From Altererythrobacter lutimaris (lineage in GTDB: Bacteria; Pseudomonadota; Alphaproteobacteria; Sphingomonadales; Sphingomonadaceae): a stretch of DNA of 64,000 bases. Positions 54,066-63,243 of this stretch are shown piece after piece (positions within the stretch are counted from its first letter, which is position 1; each line of letters begins with the position of its first letter). Under the pieces are notes generated by a model. That model was not told where the DNA came from and searched no databases. It saw nothing but the letters and a program-made list of their open reading frames with translations. The stretch covers positions 62,001-126,000 of the forward strand of contig NZ_JABWTA010000001.1 of assembly GCF_013371495.1 (NCBI RefSeq), read 5' to 3'. A program made the translations under genes and the position numbers.

Positions 54066-54272
54066 CTAGCGCCTTCCCAATAGGATATCAGGCGGGGGCA
54101 ATTGAACAGCATTGTAGTTGGGCTCAGGTTCTGGTTCCTGACCCATGAGCCAAGCGAACGGGTTCATCGCTTGGGCGTCCAAACCCCTCGTTCGCGATGA
54201 CAAAGGTCGATTGGCTTTGCGGGCTTCATCAGCCGCCCAAGAGCGAGGATCAAATTCAGGAGCGCGCGGCAT
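54066..54272 (-). CDS. Small phage-type hypothetical protein
   Basis: A 68-residue, Pro-rich, polar protein with no recognised domain. It lies in the compact minus-strand run, 2 bases from both neighbours (stop of 54275 gene, start of 52723 gene), which is the main support. Sequence is low-complexity at the C-terminus (EPEPEPNYN). Confidence 0.6.
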   Translation of the reverse strand: MPRAPEFDPRSWAADEARKANRPLSSRTRGLDAQAMNPFAWLMGQEPEPEPNYNAVQLPPPDILLGRR

Positions 54273-54274
54273 GG

Positions 54275-54619
54275 CTAGGACGCCTGGCCAGGGTGAAGCT
54301 CGTTCATGAGCCTACGGACTGGCGTGATTATTTGATCGCCCACATGGCTTTTTTCGCGCCCCTGAACGACATCTCCAAAGCCATACTTCCCACGGCCCCT
54401 CAGAAGCGCATCGAGACACCATCGCTTGTCTTCGCGAGTATCGTGTTCCTTTGCCCACTCTTCGCGCTCCTCAGAGTCGAGAGGCTCGAACTTGCGATCA
54501 GGCGGACCATCATAGCGAAGGAGCTCGTCAGGCTCGTATTGCGTCCCAGCATAGACCGGTACACGCAGACGATGCGTCGGATCGCCAGCGCGGGAGATTG
54601 TGTAGCCAGCGCGCGTCAT
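54275..54619 (-). CDS. Phage-type hypothetical protein
   Basis: A 114-residue charged protein (e.g. DSEEREEWAKEHDTREDKRW) with no motif recognised. The start overlaps the stop of the coiled-coil gene upstream by one base (54619), so translation is probably coupled. Position between a coiled-coil protein and the structural-type gene suggests a phage morphogenesis gene; no more can be said. Confidence 0.6.
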   Translation of the reverse strand: MTRAGYTISRAGDPTHRLRVPVYAGTQYEPDELLRYDGPPDRKFEPLDSEEREEWAKEHDTREDKRWCLDALLRGRGKYGFGDVVQGREKSHVGDQIITPVRRLMNELHPGQAS

Positions 54620-55209
54620 CAGTTAGTTTCCTCGGTTGAAGCTGGTGCGCGCAAAGAGAGTGCTGAAACTCCGTCGCCATGCATTTCGTCAGCGAGAGTT
54701 GAGAGATGGGGAAGTTGCTCGAGTGCTGCACGTGCAGTCGCAATCTTGTTGTTCGCCCGGCCGTGAAAGTCCAGTAATGACTTTTGATCATCGACTCCAC
54801 GCGGTAGCCTCCAACGCGTGGACATCTCGCGGATGGCGTTCTGAATGCCTTCCGCATTGTCGATCGCTTCAACCAGGATTGAGAGCGCGTCTTCGATCTC
54901 GGCTGCCTGCTTGGAAGCCTTCGCATAGACCGCATCGATCTCAGAGAGCTCATCCTCCCAGCGCTTGCGATCAGCTTTCGCTTGCTCGATCTTCTCAACG
55001 GCCACGGACTCTGCCCAGGCCGCTTCGAGCGCTTCGAGCTGGGATTCGATTCGTGCCGTCTTGGCCTGCGCTTCGACCTGCACAGCCTCATCTACATTGC
55101 CCAGCGCTACGTCCAAGGCAGCTCCGCTGAAGGCTTTGATTGCCGCTTCTCGCTCAGCTTCCAGCGCGTCTCTGCGCTTGTGATAAGTTCCTGCATCAAG
55201 GGTCTTCAT
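54619..55209 (-). CDS. Coiled-coil phage-type protein
   Basis: A 196-residue protein, Ala/Glu/Lys-rich, with heptad patterns across residues 5-125 (RRDALEAEREAAIKAF, ESQLEALEAAWAESV). It resembles phage scaffold-type or tail-chaperone proteins in build, but no portal or capsid genes are nearby to support a scaffold role. It starts 63 bases after the HGGKS gene stop. Confidence 0.62.
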   Translation of the reverse strand: MKTLDAGTYHKRRDALEAEREAAIKAFSGAALDVALGNVDEAVQVEAQAKTARIESQLEALEAAWAESVAVEKIEQAKADRKRWEDELSEIDAVYAKASKQAAEIEDALSILVEAIDNAEGIQNAIREMSTRWRLPRGVDDQKSLLDFHGRANNKIATARAALEQLPHLSTLADEMHGDGVSALSLRAPASTEETN

Positions 55210-55272
55210 TGGGTGTACTCCATCAATCGTTCCGAGAACGATAGGGTTGTTTCGGCAGCGTTTGAATCGCGG

Positions 55273-55446
55273 TCACTGCGTCGAAATTTGCGCATACCGA
55301 CCATGCTTCAGCGCGTTTAGATTTCCGACCGGTGCACCCGGTGATTTGCCGCCGTGAAAGTGGCAACGACCGTTGGCCATAGGTTTCCGTTTGCAAGGCA
55401 CGCCCTTGCGGTTCTTCGCTCCGCAGAAGCGTTGAGACTCAACCAT
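55273..55446 (-). CDS. HGGKS-motif small zinc protein
   Basis: A 57-residue protein started at ATG 55446, overlapping the terminase stop by 8 bases; the open frame upstream lies inside the terminase gene and is not used. It has C8, C18, C28 and H31 spaced as in a zinc-binding knuckle, then HGGKSPGAPVGNLNALKHG, the motif common to small phage proteins next to terminases. It may assist DNA packaging, but its role in the family is not established. Confidence 0.82.
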   Translation of the reverse strand: MVESQRFCGAKNRKGVPCKRKPMANGRCHFHGGKSPGAPVGNLNALKHGRYAQISTQ

Positions 55447-56986
55447 CGAGCTCAGCATAGCGATCAACAGGCTTGCGACGCACATCACTGCGATAGACCG
55501 GGTCGGTGCAATGAGCTTCGGTCCCATAGCCGTAGAAGCCACCATCGACTGGCAACACTGGTTCAGCAAATGTCAGAGCAAGAGCGTCTGCATCATCAGG
55601 AGAAGGCAAGCCGCGCGCCTTCATATCCTTCTTCTTCTCAAGCTGGATCGAAACCTGATCGGCTGCATAGCCATACTCAGGGCCGGTAAGATCAGCCTCC
55701 AGATCATCGCAATCAGGAATGGCCCCAGTCTCCAACCAGGCGCGCATACTGGTCCACATCTCAGCCCTGCGATTGATAGTTTGAACGCGAACGCCGGAAG
55801 CCCAATCCGCCTCACGCCCTTTCGCGCCAAACCAGACTTCGACTACGTTCTGCACATTAAGCTGGCGCAAGCGATCGACCACTGCCGCGCCAATATTACC
55901 AGCATCCACACAAATCATTTGCGGGTTCCAGCGTTGAGCCTCTAACGCGACTTCAGAGGCCAGTGTCATTGCATCAACGTCATTCCAGCGTTTCCATGCC
56001 AGCGATCTGGCATCCCGCCCACGCCGGAGAGCAAGCGTTGAATGGTCATCTCCGAAACGCGCGCAATCCAGCCCGAACACCAGCGGATCACTTGGCAAAG
56101 CCGATACTTCGCGCTTGCGAGCATTTTGGACTATCTCAGAAGAGATAAACTGCATCGAGCCTGCGCGCGGGAATTGCCCAAGAACGCGAACCCGAACGAA
56201 ATCGCTGTCAGCCCCATACGCATCAATCCAAGCTTGAAGTTGATCCTTGTTCGTTCGCTTGGCAGTCCGGCCGTCAATCATGCGGTGCGACCAATGATTG
56301 CGATACCGACCGACAATCACTTCTCGAAAGCGCCCGGTGTTTCGTGTCGGGTTTCCATATGCCAGCCAGACGATTTCTGTCTTGGCATCGGTCAGACCAC
56401 CGCTAGCCGTATCCCAGATCGCATCAATGATCGAAGATGCTTCATCGAACAGCAGGATCGTGCGCTTCCCGGCATTGTGCAAGCCCGCAAAGGCCTCCGT
56501 GTTCCGTTCCGACCATGGGATAGCGTCAATCCGCCAATTGCGTTCGTGACCCGCTTGTGTCGAATGGATCGAGGTTGCTTCCATCACGAACAATTCACGT
56601 AAGCAATCGAACTGAAGCAGCGAGTACCACTTAGCCAATTCCGGCCAGGTTTTCGTACGAAGCTGCCCTTCGGTGTTCGCTGTGACCACCCCGCGCGTAT
56701 CTTCATGCGTCATCAGCGCCCAGAGGATCAGCCAGGCGACCTGAGAGCTTTTCCCGATACCGTGACCGCTGGCAGTTGCGTCTTGAATAACCTTGAAAGG
56801 ATCATCGCGCAGCCTTGAGCCGATAAGCTCCAGTTGTTCACGCTGCCATGTGTCAGGGCCGTCTTCATCCGCAAGTGATGTGCCTTCTACGCCCCAAGGA
56901 AACGCCCACATGACAAAGCCGAGCGGATCATGGGTTAAGCGGCCCAGGTCCGCGATCACTTCCTTGCGAATTTCGTCGGCGTTCAA
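55439..56986 (-). CDS. Phage terminase large subunit
   Basis: A 515-residue packaging ATPase-nuclease. The ATPase domain has the Walker A-like GHGIGKSS (K79) and Walker B ILLFDE (D182, E183). The nuclease domain shows the RNase H-like VFGLDCARFGDDHSTLALR acid cluster and a later D-rich segment (PDCDDLEADL). Length is normal for the family. It would cut and package concatemeric DNA. No small terminase subunit is clearly recognised; the DUF5681 protein at 60146 may be one. Divergent from the 57124 gene over 137 bases. Confidence 0.92.
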   Translation of the reverse strand: MNADEIRKEVIADLGRLTHDPLGFVMWAFPWGVEGTSLADEDGPDTWQREQLELIGSRLRDDPFKVIQDATASGHGIGKSSQVAWLILWALMTHEDTRGVVTANTEGQLRTKTWPELAKWYSLLQFDCLRELFVMEATSIHSTQAGHERNWRIDAIPWSERNTEAFAGLHNAGKRTILLFDEASSIIDAIWDTASGGLTDAKTEIVWLAYGNPTRNTGRFREVIVGRYRNHWSHRMIDGRTAKRTNKDQLQAWIDAYGADSDFVRVRVLGQFPRAGSMQFISSEIVQNARKREVSALPSDPLVFGLDCARFGDDHSTLALRRGRDARSLAWKRWNDVDAMTLASEVALEAQRWNPQMICVDAGNIGAAVVDRLRQLNVQNVVEVWFGAKGREADWASGVRVQTINRRAEMWTSMRAWLETGAIPDCDDLEADLTGPEYGYAADQVSIQLEKKKDMKARGLPSPDDADALALTFAEPVLPVDGGFYGYGTEAHCTDPVYRSDVRRKPVDRYAELDG

Positions 56987-57097
56987 GCAGACCTCCTGTC
57001 GATTTAGGAGGGCTTAGGCTCGTCACCCATGGGGTTGAATCGCGCTTTAGGAAGAATCGTCCGAGCAAGACTATTGCGAATCCCAGTTACACCAATA

Positions 57098-57118
57098 CCC
57101 TAGTAGGGAATCAGGAGG
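57098..57118 (+). promoter_or_regulatory. Inverted repeat and strong ribosome site before the 740-residue cargo gene
   Basis: CCCTA-G-TAGGG (57098-57108) is a perfect 5-bp inverted repeat immediately before AGGAGG (57113-57118). The Shine-Dalgarno lies 5 bases before a TTG at 57124 and so supports that start. The repeat could be an operator or a small hairpin limiting translation. A TTGCGA box with a TACCCT about 16 bases later is a weak promoter candidate. Confidence 0.5.
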
Positions 57119-57123
57119 GGATT

Positions 57124-59346
57124 TTGATCAGAGTTCGCGAAATATCTCGTGCGGGCATTCTTACTGGATTTGCGAGTATCCTGTTTGGCTTTGCGGCTGC
57201 TTTTATTGGTCGCGAGCTTTTCCAGCTGTTCCCAATCCTCGGTCAACGTTCCGAAGATGTCGGAACTATACTTCTAGGTGCAGCGGGGTTCTCGCTTGCT
57301 ATGCTCTACGGTCGATACCGTAGGCGCAAGGAAAGGGTCGATGCCGGAGCTGTTGATGGGCAAAGGCCCTCGATCCTTCTTGCAGAGCTAAATGGTGACA
57401 AGAACAACGCTCGGCAACTGGAAATCGACAGATCAATCAGAGGGCTTTTAGGGGACGGTGTAGAAGTATTGATTTGGCCCTTTCCGGTCCCAATCCAAAC
57501 TGGAGCCAAGGGAGCTCGCGACCACAAATTGAGAGATCTGGCCGAAGAGTGGCTCAAGCAAACCAACTGCCATGTCCTGGTCTACGGCACTGTATCCGAT
57601 ACCTCAGCAACCCATCTCTCACTCTTCAGTCCTGAACGGGGCGTGGAAGAAATCGAGGGGGCCGCTGGTGAATTGCTTAAGTTTGACACGGCTTTCTCCG
57701 ATAAGATTGCAGATCATATTGTCTCAGAGGTCGCGAAAGTCTCTTTGTCCGAGGCCGAGCATGTGCTTTCCGATGAAGACCTCAGTTCGATGCTTACCGT
57801 TGTGGACCAGCTATTGGACTCAACCAAACATCCGTTGGTGCGCCACAATCATTTATCCTCCAAAGCCGGATTGCTTTACGGAAAAGGTACAAGAGATGCA
57901 GATACGAGCATAATCGAACAAGCATTGACCACCTTTAGCTCTGCTCAAAGTTTGGTTGATCCGCGGACAAATCCGCATCGATGGAACGCAGCTCAACTAG
58001 GCGTGGCGAAGAGCAACTTGAGCCTCGGTGTCAAAAACGAGGACCAAGCTCGATTAAGACTCGCGCTAGTGCAGTTTGAACAGGATGCAAGCGATCACGG
58101 GGGACCCAAGTGCTCCAAATGTCGGCAAATCGCCCTGGAGTTTCGTACCGGAGCACAGATCGAGTTGCTTAAAATTTCATGGAGCAAACCCGACTGGGAA
58201 CGTGGGCTTTCAGACGTCGAAAAGATGGTTGAAGAGTTCTCCAATATTGACACAGACGAATACTGGAGGGCTCGTGCGACGATGCTCCAATACCTCTCAC
58301 AGGGTATTCGGTTCGCAGATAAAGGTTCGGACATATTCCGTTTGGCTGACGAACTGAGTGAACAGGCCTTGTTCATTCCAGATGGGATATCACGTAGCTG
58401 CAAGATCGAGTTCAAAGGCATCGCAGGCATTGTGCAGCTGGACTTGTTCGAAAATCTAGATGAGCCAAAGCACGCTGAGACTTCAGTTAAGATTCTTAAT
58501 GACCAGCTCACCTACCTATCGAGGAAGCACGATTCATCTCGATGGATTGAAGCCCAAATCAACAAATGCGGCGCATTGAGCAAACTAGGTGAAAAGCAAG
58601 TTGGTAAGGTAAATCTCCTTCGCGCGGTAGATTCAGGTGAACTCGCGCTAGAGTCAGTCAATAAGGTCGACAATCTACGCGAATGGGCTCGAGCCAACAG
58701 TGCGCTGGCATTTGCTTATGAGCTCCTGGGGGACCACACCGGTGACCCTGAACTATTCAAGCGCTCAGTAGAGGGGCAAGGATCTGCATCTATCGCACAT
58801 GCACGCATGCGTAACCGGCAATCGTGGGCCACACAGCGCATGAATATGGCTCTGGGCATCTGCAAATACGCTGCTGCTAGCGGAGGGAAGAGTGATGACC
58901 CGAAACAGCGTGAGAGAATTTCTGATTGCTTCGCGCGCAGCGAGCGATTGATCAAGAACATCATGCGATACTATCGCAAAAACGGACAAAGGATGCAGGA
59001 GATAAGAGGAGTTACAAATCTGTCGTTCGTCCAAAGCAGGCGAGGCTGGGTCTTGAGCGACAGACAAAGTGTTCTAGCCGCCATAAAGACATCTAGGCAG
59101 GGACTTCAAATGATTGACTCGGGCGCACACAAAGCAATTTGGGGCACTCTAACACTTAATCTAGCTTCCGACTTATTCGCATTGGGCTCCAATGAGCAGA
59201 ACGACTCCATGCTTGCAGAAGCGGGCAAGCTAAGTCACTCGTATCTGGAGCAATTCGAGCCGCAAGGAGGGATGAACCGAAACGTATCCCATATGAAGGA
59301 GATTAGGGATGCGGTTGAAAGTGCGACGCGTGCAATGCGGCATTGA
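57124..59346 (+). CDS. Membrane-anchored TolB-N-like/TPR-like protein of unknown function
   Basis: A 740-residue protein starting at TTG 57124 behind a perfect AGGAGG. Two membrane helices (about 11-33 and 45-62) are followed by a basic stretch, then a domain around residues 80-200 (GVEVLIWPFPVP, NCHVLVYGTVSDTSATHLSLF) resembling the TolB N-terminal/FlgO-like fold, a C-x2-C (CSKCRQ) near residue 325, and about 450 residues of helical repeats like degenerate TPRs. The gene is A+T-richer than the phage genes and on the opposite strand, so it looks like cargo. A sensor or effector role, perhaps in defence, is possible; nothing in the sequence proves it. Confidence 0.72.
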   Translation: MIRVREISRAGILTGFASILFGFAAAFIGRELFQLFPILGQRSEDVGTILLGAAGFSLAMLYGRYRRRKERVDAGAVDGQRPSILLAELNGDKNNARQLEIDRSIRGLLGDGVEVLIWPFPVPIQTGAKGARDHKLRDLAEEWLKQTNCHVLVYGTVSDTSATHLSLFSPERGVEEIEGAAGELLKFDTAFSDKIADHIVSEVAKVSLSEAEHVLSDEDLSSMLTVVDQLLDSTKHPLVRHNHLSSKAGLLYGKGTRDADTSIIEQALTTFSSAQSLVDPRTNPHRWNAAQLGVAKSNLSLGVKNEDQARLRLALVQFEQDASDHGGPKCSKCRQIALEFRTGAQIELLKISWSKPDWERGLSDVEKMVEEFSNIDTDEYWRARATMLQYLSQGIRFADKGSDIFRLADELSEQALFIPDGISRSCKIEFKGIAGIVQLDLFENLDEPKHAETSVKILNDQLTYLSRKHDSSRWIEAQINKCGALSKLGEKQVGKVNLLRAVDSGELALESVNKVDNLREWARANSALAFAYELLGDHTGDPELFKRSVEGQGSASIAHARMRNRQSWATQRMNMALGICKYAAASGGKSDDPKQRERISDCFARSERLIKNIMRYYRKNGQRMQEIRGVTNLSFVQSRRGWVLSDRQSVLAAIKTSRQGLQMIDSGAHKAIWGTLTLNLASDLFALGSNEQNDSMLAEAGKLSHSYLEQFEPQGGMNRNVSHMKEIRDAVESATRAMRH

Positions 59347-59391
59347 ACAGCCCATCATTTTGCCTTTGCCTAGTGGCGGAACCAATCATCA

Positions 59392-60078
59392 TTAGCCTAA
59401 CCTTCCCAATAGGTTTTTCACGCTAGACGCATGCCACTTGCCGCCGCGAGGCGTGACAAAGCCACCTTCGTTCATCGCCTTCGCCAAGCCCGTGAGCGAT
59501 GAAATGCCCTTTTCGTTCAGATCCTCGATCACTGAGCGCAATTCTTCGGCTCGCTCTTGTGCATCGGCCTTGAGGCTCTCAATCGCCGCTGTGTTGCCTT
59601 TCTGAGCCCGTCTGAGCGCAGCAGCGCCGTTCGGGTTGCCAAGCTTTACGCCGCGTTCTTTCGCGGCTTGTAGGGCAGTCTTTGTGCGCTCAGATATGAG
59701 GCGGCGCTCCTTTTCTGCCAACGCCGCGTAAATGTGCAGCATGAAGGGATCGACGTCAGGACCAAGCTCTGTGACGATGAAGGGTATACGCTTGGCCATG
59801 AGCCCACTGATAAAGGCGACATCACGGCTTAGTCGATCGAGCTTCGCGACAACCACAGAAGCACCGTGGAGTGACGCTTGTCTCATCGCCGCTCGCAGTT
59901 TGGGCCGCTTGGAAAGAGCGTCATCTCCCTTGCCAGTCTCGACCTCGATAAACTCATCTACGAGATCAGCACCCTGAGCCTCTATGAAGCGCTCTATGGC
60001 GTCTTTCTGCGCTTCCAACCCTAGACCAGACTTGCCCTGTTTCTCGGTTGAAACTCGGTAATATGCTACGGCTTTCAT
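59392..60078 (-). CDS. Serine recombinase (resolvase/invertase type)
   Basis: A 228-residue serine recombinase: [20 protein letters not shown] with catalytic Ser10, KLDRLSRD and [21 protein letters not shown] in the catalytic and dimer domains. The C-terminus has a short recombinase/DNA-binding segment ([25 protein letters not shown]). It is far smaller than large phage integrases, so an inversion, resolution or excision role is as likely as integration. It may act on the element itself; no recognition repeats were found nearby. Confidence 0.9.
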   Translation of the reverse strand: MKAVAYYRVSTEKQGKSGLGLEAQKDAIERFIEAQGADLVDEFIEVETGKGDDALSKRPKLRAAMRQASLHGASVVVAKLDRLSRDVAFISGLMAKRIPFIVTELGPDVDPFMLHIYAALAEKERRLISERTKTALQAAKERGVKLGNPNGAAALRRAQKGNTAAIESLKADAQERAEELRSVIEDLNEKGISSLTGLAKAMNEGGFVTPRGGKWHASSVKNLLGRLG

Positions 60079-60145
60079 CTCTCACGCCTTCCTTACAAAT
60101 CGCACTAATGAACATTAGGCGAATATGTAGGGATAGGCAATGAGA

Positions 60146-60451
60146 TTATGCAGCCTCTAATCGCGGAACCAATGCCCGCTTGCGTGCAGCCTCCAGCAGT
60201 GTCGCGGTGGCTTCGTCGGACCTTACTTCGATACCGAGATCCTGCTTTGGTTTGCCCCAGCCACGATCGAGAAGAGCAATGGCAGCGGAGACGCGAGCAT
60301 TCTCGCTCTCGCCGCCAGTAGCGATCTCAACCAGCGTCTCCACTGCCTCCCTGGTATGCTCTCGAGCCAAGTCGGTTAGCGTCCTGCCATCGGGCAGCAC
60401 GATCTTGGCCTTGCCACCGGGGTTTCCGCTCTGACCTTTCTTAAAAGGCAT
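60146..60451 (-). CDS. DUF5681-type phage protein
   Basis: A 101-residue protein beginning FKKGQSGNPGGKAK, the mark of DUF5681, usually found in prophages and often next to terminase genes. A helix-rich part (REAVETLVEIATGG...ARVSAAIALLDRGWGKP) resembles small-terminase DNA-binding proteins. It lies 67 bases upstream of the serine recombinase on the same strand. A packaging or DNA-binding function is guessed from the family context. Confidence 0.82.
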   Translation of the reverse strand: MPFKKGQSGNPGGKAKIVLPDGRTLTDLAREHTREAVETLVEIATGGESENARVSAAIALLDRGWGKPKQDLGIEVRSDEATATLLEAARKRALVPRLEAA

Positions 60452-60512
60452 TGCATTGCTCCTGAATATTCAGTGCAATGGCTACCCATCAACATCGAGT
60501 CGTTGAATCGCA

Positions 60513-60731
60513 ATGCCCAGAAGACGCTCTCCACCACCTCTTTCGACTGACATTCCGCCAGGCTGGACCGCGCACGACGGCGGACCTTGCCCGATCGACC
60601 CTGAAGCAATGCCAGCAATAATGTTCAGGCGCGGCACCCGCATTCAGGCCGACTACCGAACCGCAGGAAGCTGGGCTCATATGTGGGAGCACGCTGGAGT
60701 TTCTATGGATATCGTGGCTTATCGCATCTGA
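60513..60731 (+). CDS. Small phage-type protein
   Basis: A 72-residue protein with GWTAHDGGPCPIDPEAMPAIMFR at the start and WAHMWEHAGVSMDIVAYRI at the end, a pattern typical of small phage-encoded proteins of unknown role that end in D-I-x-A-Y-R. It is divergent from the DUF5681 gene (61 bases between) and stands before a GC-rich hairpin. Confidence 0.7.
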   Translation: MPRRRSPPPLSTDIPPGWTAHDGGPCPIDPEAMPAIMFRRGTRIQADYRTAGSWAHMWEHAGVSMDIVAYRI

Positions 60732-60740
60732 TCCATTATT

Positions 60741-60771
60741 CTGGCGCGGCGGTCTCGAAGAGCCGCGCCGG
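60741..60771. terminator. GC-rich hairpin between convergent phage genes
   Basis: GGCGCGGC (60743-60750) and GCCGCGCC (60762-60769) form a perfect 8-bp stem with an 11-base loop, extended by a G-T and a C-G pair on the outside. It sits between the stops of the + gene ending at 60731 and the primase gene at 60823. There is no T tract, so it may terminate weakly or from both sides. Confidence 0.6.
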
Positions 60772-60822
60772 ATTATACGTAGTATATAGTGAGTGTATCT
60801 ACCGCAGTCGTTGGCATAGGAA

Positions 60823-62748
60823 TCAGGGACTTGCATTATAGTCTCCCGCGTTTGCCGCAGGTGTATCCCGCGCGGTCTCCCGCACTTCCCTTAGGCCCTG
60901 AGCCGCCTTGCGATCACTGGTTCTCCAAGGCAGTTCTCCACGCTCAATCTTCCCAATGCGGAAGAGGCGATCGAGCGCTTTCTCAAGGCGCGGTTGTCCA
61001 ATACCCTTGCTCTCCGGCATGCGCGCAAAGACCTTTGGGGCATAGGTGCTACTCGGCTTCTCAGAGACGGCGCGCTGTTCTTTTGAGCGCTGCCTAAGGC
61101 ACGCGAGGAACAGTTCATTGTCCGCCGAGGCTTGCTGGCTCTCAGCAAATTGTTTGGCTTTGTCTGGCGGCAACTCATCCTCGCTTATGAAGGACCAATC
61201 GTTCCACATGAACCGAACTTGATCACCTTTTCGCGCGTAATTCGCTTTGCCAAGCCTCAGGGTGCGAATGTCCGTCATCGGATCGTGTTCAATATCAAAA
61301 TGCGAACGCACAGCGTTGAGCCAAGCCGTTGTGCCGGAATAGCTATCGCCGTTTTTGTTGGGGTGCCCCAAGAGGATCAACGCAGCACTCGCTTGTCCCG
61401 CCAAGCGGTTCAGCAGGTTGATGAAGCGAGTAACTTCGCCTCGGTCATTCTCATTTCCCACGAAGAGATGAGCGACGTTATCGAGAAAGATTAGACGCGA
61501 GTCGGTTGCCTCAATAAGCGAGGAAAGCCGGTCAAAGGTTGCAGTTGGTCGAATGGCGCGGTCGCTTGTGAAGGTTGCCAGCTCCGCTCCAATTTCCCCA
61601 CGCAGTGATGCAAGATGTAGTGTTTCTGATAAGTCACTCATGGAGCGGTTGAATGCTGAACAGATATGGCTCTGACGCCAATGCAGCTGACCTATATCAT
61701 CTTCGCACGTTAGATAGATCGAAGACGTCTTGGGAATGTCGAAGCCGAGCGTTGGAATGCCGTAAGCCGCAGCAGTAGAGAACTGTTGCGCCAGCAGGCT
61801 TTTCCCGGCCGAACCTGGACCCGTGAAAAGTGTCACTTCGCCAGCGGGTGCCAAGCGAGGAATTATGAACTCTTTCGGCCTTGGCTCGACCTTGCACAGA
61901 GCCAGAAGGTCGAGAGTCTTGATGGCGTTGCTACCCGCTGCGAGTTGAGCTAGCTCCTTGAGCTCATCAGCCGACCCGTCCCAGTCAAGAATATCGCCAG
62001 CAGGCGGAAGCCCCGGCAGTCGTATCAGGTGAGGAATCCCGTCAGCGCTCTCGACAGCTTCAAGGGCATGAGAAGCCAAGTTGGTCCCAGTCTCATCATT
62101 GTCCGGAAGAATATATACCGTGCGACCGGCGACGAACTTTCCAAACTCGTCTTTCCAATCTTTGTGCGACGTTGCGAGCAAACCGAAGGAAGCCAGCTTG
62201 TCGGCCTTGGCTTCGCCTTCAGCCATGTAGAGAGGCTCTGATTGCGGAGCAGAGATCAGGTCAAGAATCCGATAAGGCACAGGATCGCCGCCCCTGCCGG
62301 ATCGCCACACTCCATTTTGATCCAGATGATCGTAGAAGAATTCCTTGTCGCGATGGCGCCCCGGCTCGATCCTATGCTTGCGATAAGCCAGCGCCCCATC
62401 AGCCTCGAAATACTCGAATGTCGCTACGATCTTTTGATTGCCGGTCAGCCCGACCCCGTGCTCCGATGCAGGCTTAGTCGGCTCGCGTTGAGGCGGGATC
62501 CACGGGATCGCGCTGTTATCATTGGAGCGAGGTGGGAGAATGCCGGCATCCCGAAGCAGATCCTTGATCTCAAGAGGATCGCCGCCATTGCTGCAATGAA
62601 CTAGGACACCATCGGGAGCGCCGGGCTCAATACTTGCCCAGCTTCCTCGATCTTTCTTGCTGTGACCTGGCGTCGGAAAGCAAGCACGAGAACCGCGGAC
62701 CTCTCCGCCCATTACGCGAGCTATCTCCTGAAGATTTGGCGCGGTCAT
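60823..62748 (-). CDS. Primase-helicase (Toprim plus RecA/RepA-like ATPase)
   Basis: A 641-residue replication protein. The N-terminus has a CHC2-like FPTPGHSKKDRGSW segment (about 24-37) and a Cys at 52. The Toprim part has E177 (MAEGEAKAD) and DNDE at 216-219. The helicase part has Walker A TGPGSAGKS (K316) and Walker B LIFLDN (D423). Such fused proteins start DNA synthesis and unwind the template in phages and satellites. The last 120 residues may bind DNA. The ATG overlaps the preceding small gene stop (ATGA), so it is the final product of a coupled chain. Confidence 0.9.
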   Translation of the reverse strand: MTAPNLQEIARVMGGEVRGSRACFPTPGHSKKDRGSWASIEPGAPDGVLVHCSNGGDPLEIKDLLRDAGILPPRSNDNSAIPWIPPQREPTKPASEHGVGLTGNQKIVATFEYFEADGALAYRKHRIEPGRHRDKEFFYDHLDQNGVWRSGRGGDPVPYRILDLISAPQSEPLYMAEGEAKADKLASFGLLATSHKDWKDEFGKFVAGRTVYILPDNDETGTNLASHALEAVESADGIPHLIRLPGLPPAGDILDWDGSADELKELAQLAAGSNAIKTLDLLALCKVEPRPKEFIIPRLAPAGEVTLFTGPGSAGKSLLAQQFSTAAAYGIPTLGFDIPKTSSIYLTCEDDIGQLHWRQSHICSAFNRSMSDLSETLHLASLRGEIGAELATFTSDRAIRPTATFDRLSSLIEATDSRLIFLDNVAHLFVGNENDRGEVTRFINLLNRLAGQASAALILLGHPNKNGDSYSGTTAWLNAVRSHFDIEHDPMTDIRTLRLGKANYARKGDQVRFMWNDWSFISEDELPPDKAKQFAESQQASADNELFLACLRQRSKEQRAVSEKPSSTYAPKVFARMPESKGIGQPRLEKALDRLFRIGKIERGELPWRTSDRKAAQGLREVRETARDTPAANAGDYNASP

Positions 62749-62951
62749 AACTCTACCACCATCACGCCCAAGTCGAGCGAGCCTAGAAAGTCGTTTCTTG
62801 CCTTGCGGTAGGCTGGCAAGATCGACCGTGCTTTTCGTCCTTTGGGCTGGTGCGGCGACCAGAACGCATCGAACCGATCCCCATCAAGTGAGAATTCCAC
62901 GCTGAAGCGACGATCGAGCGCATAGGTCTTGCGGTATGCGAGCGAATTCAT
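62745..62951 (-). CDS. Small phage-type hypothetical protein
   Basis: A 68-residue protein from ATG 62951, which overlaps the stop of the upstream small gene; a longer start would lie inside that gene. It has a beta-rich core (RFSVEFSLDGDRFDAFWSP) and a PAYRKARNDFLGSL helix. No family recognised. It is part of the overlap chain leading to the primase gene. Confidence 0.68.
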   Translation of the reverse strand: MNSLAYRKTYALDRRFSVEFSLDGDRFDAFWSPHQPKGRKARSILPAYRKARNDFLGSLDLGVMVVEL

Positions 62952-63160
62952 GCCACTTCCCCAAACAAGACCTTGCAGCCCCAACGCTTGCCAAGGCGGC
63001 ACGCGTATTTCTCAGCGCTTTCCCGCTGGCGAAAATTTGAGCCCCACCGCTGACGACGAACCTTGCCGCCAACATGGAACGCAAGCTCGACAACCCAAAA
63101 GCGCGGACATTCGCGTACTGTGAAGAAGCGATCAGTCGGAAATTGCAGAACGTTGTTCAT
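62948..63160 (-). CDS. Small phage-type hypothetical protein
   Basis: A 70-residue basic protein from ATG 63160 (MNNVLQFPTD); the in-frame start at 63196 adds a poor leader. It contains FWVVELAFHVGGKVRRQRW and a Cys-bearing C-terminus (YACRLGKRWGCKVLF), which might bind nucleic acid. It overlaps the next gene as ATGA. The region 63161-63301 upstream has no gene but holds the hairpin pair described below. Confidence 0.68.
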   Translation of the reverse strand: MNNVLQFPTDRFFTVRECPRFWVVELAFHVGGKVRRQRWGSNFRQRESAEKYACRLGKRWGCKVLFGEVA

Positions 63161-63243
63161 GGCCACTTCCCTCCCGCACGACGTTGATCGCGGCACACGG
63201 CAGTCAAGCTTGCGCTGAGAATCAGGTTGCGGTAGGAGAAAGA

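Noticed and set aside
55447..55569. Upstream extension of the HGGKS protein
   Set aside because: It would lie within the terminase gene; the ATG at 55446 matches the conserved start of the motif protein.
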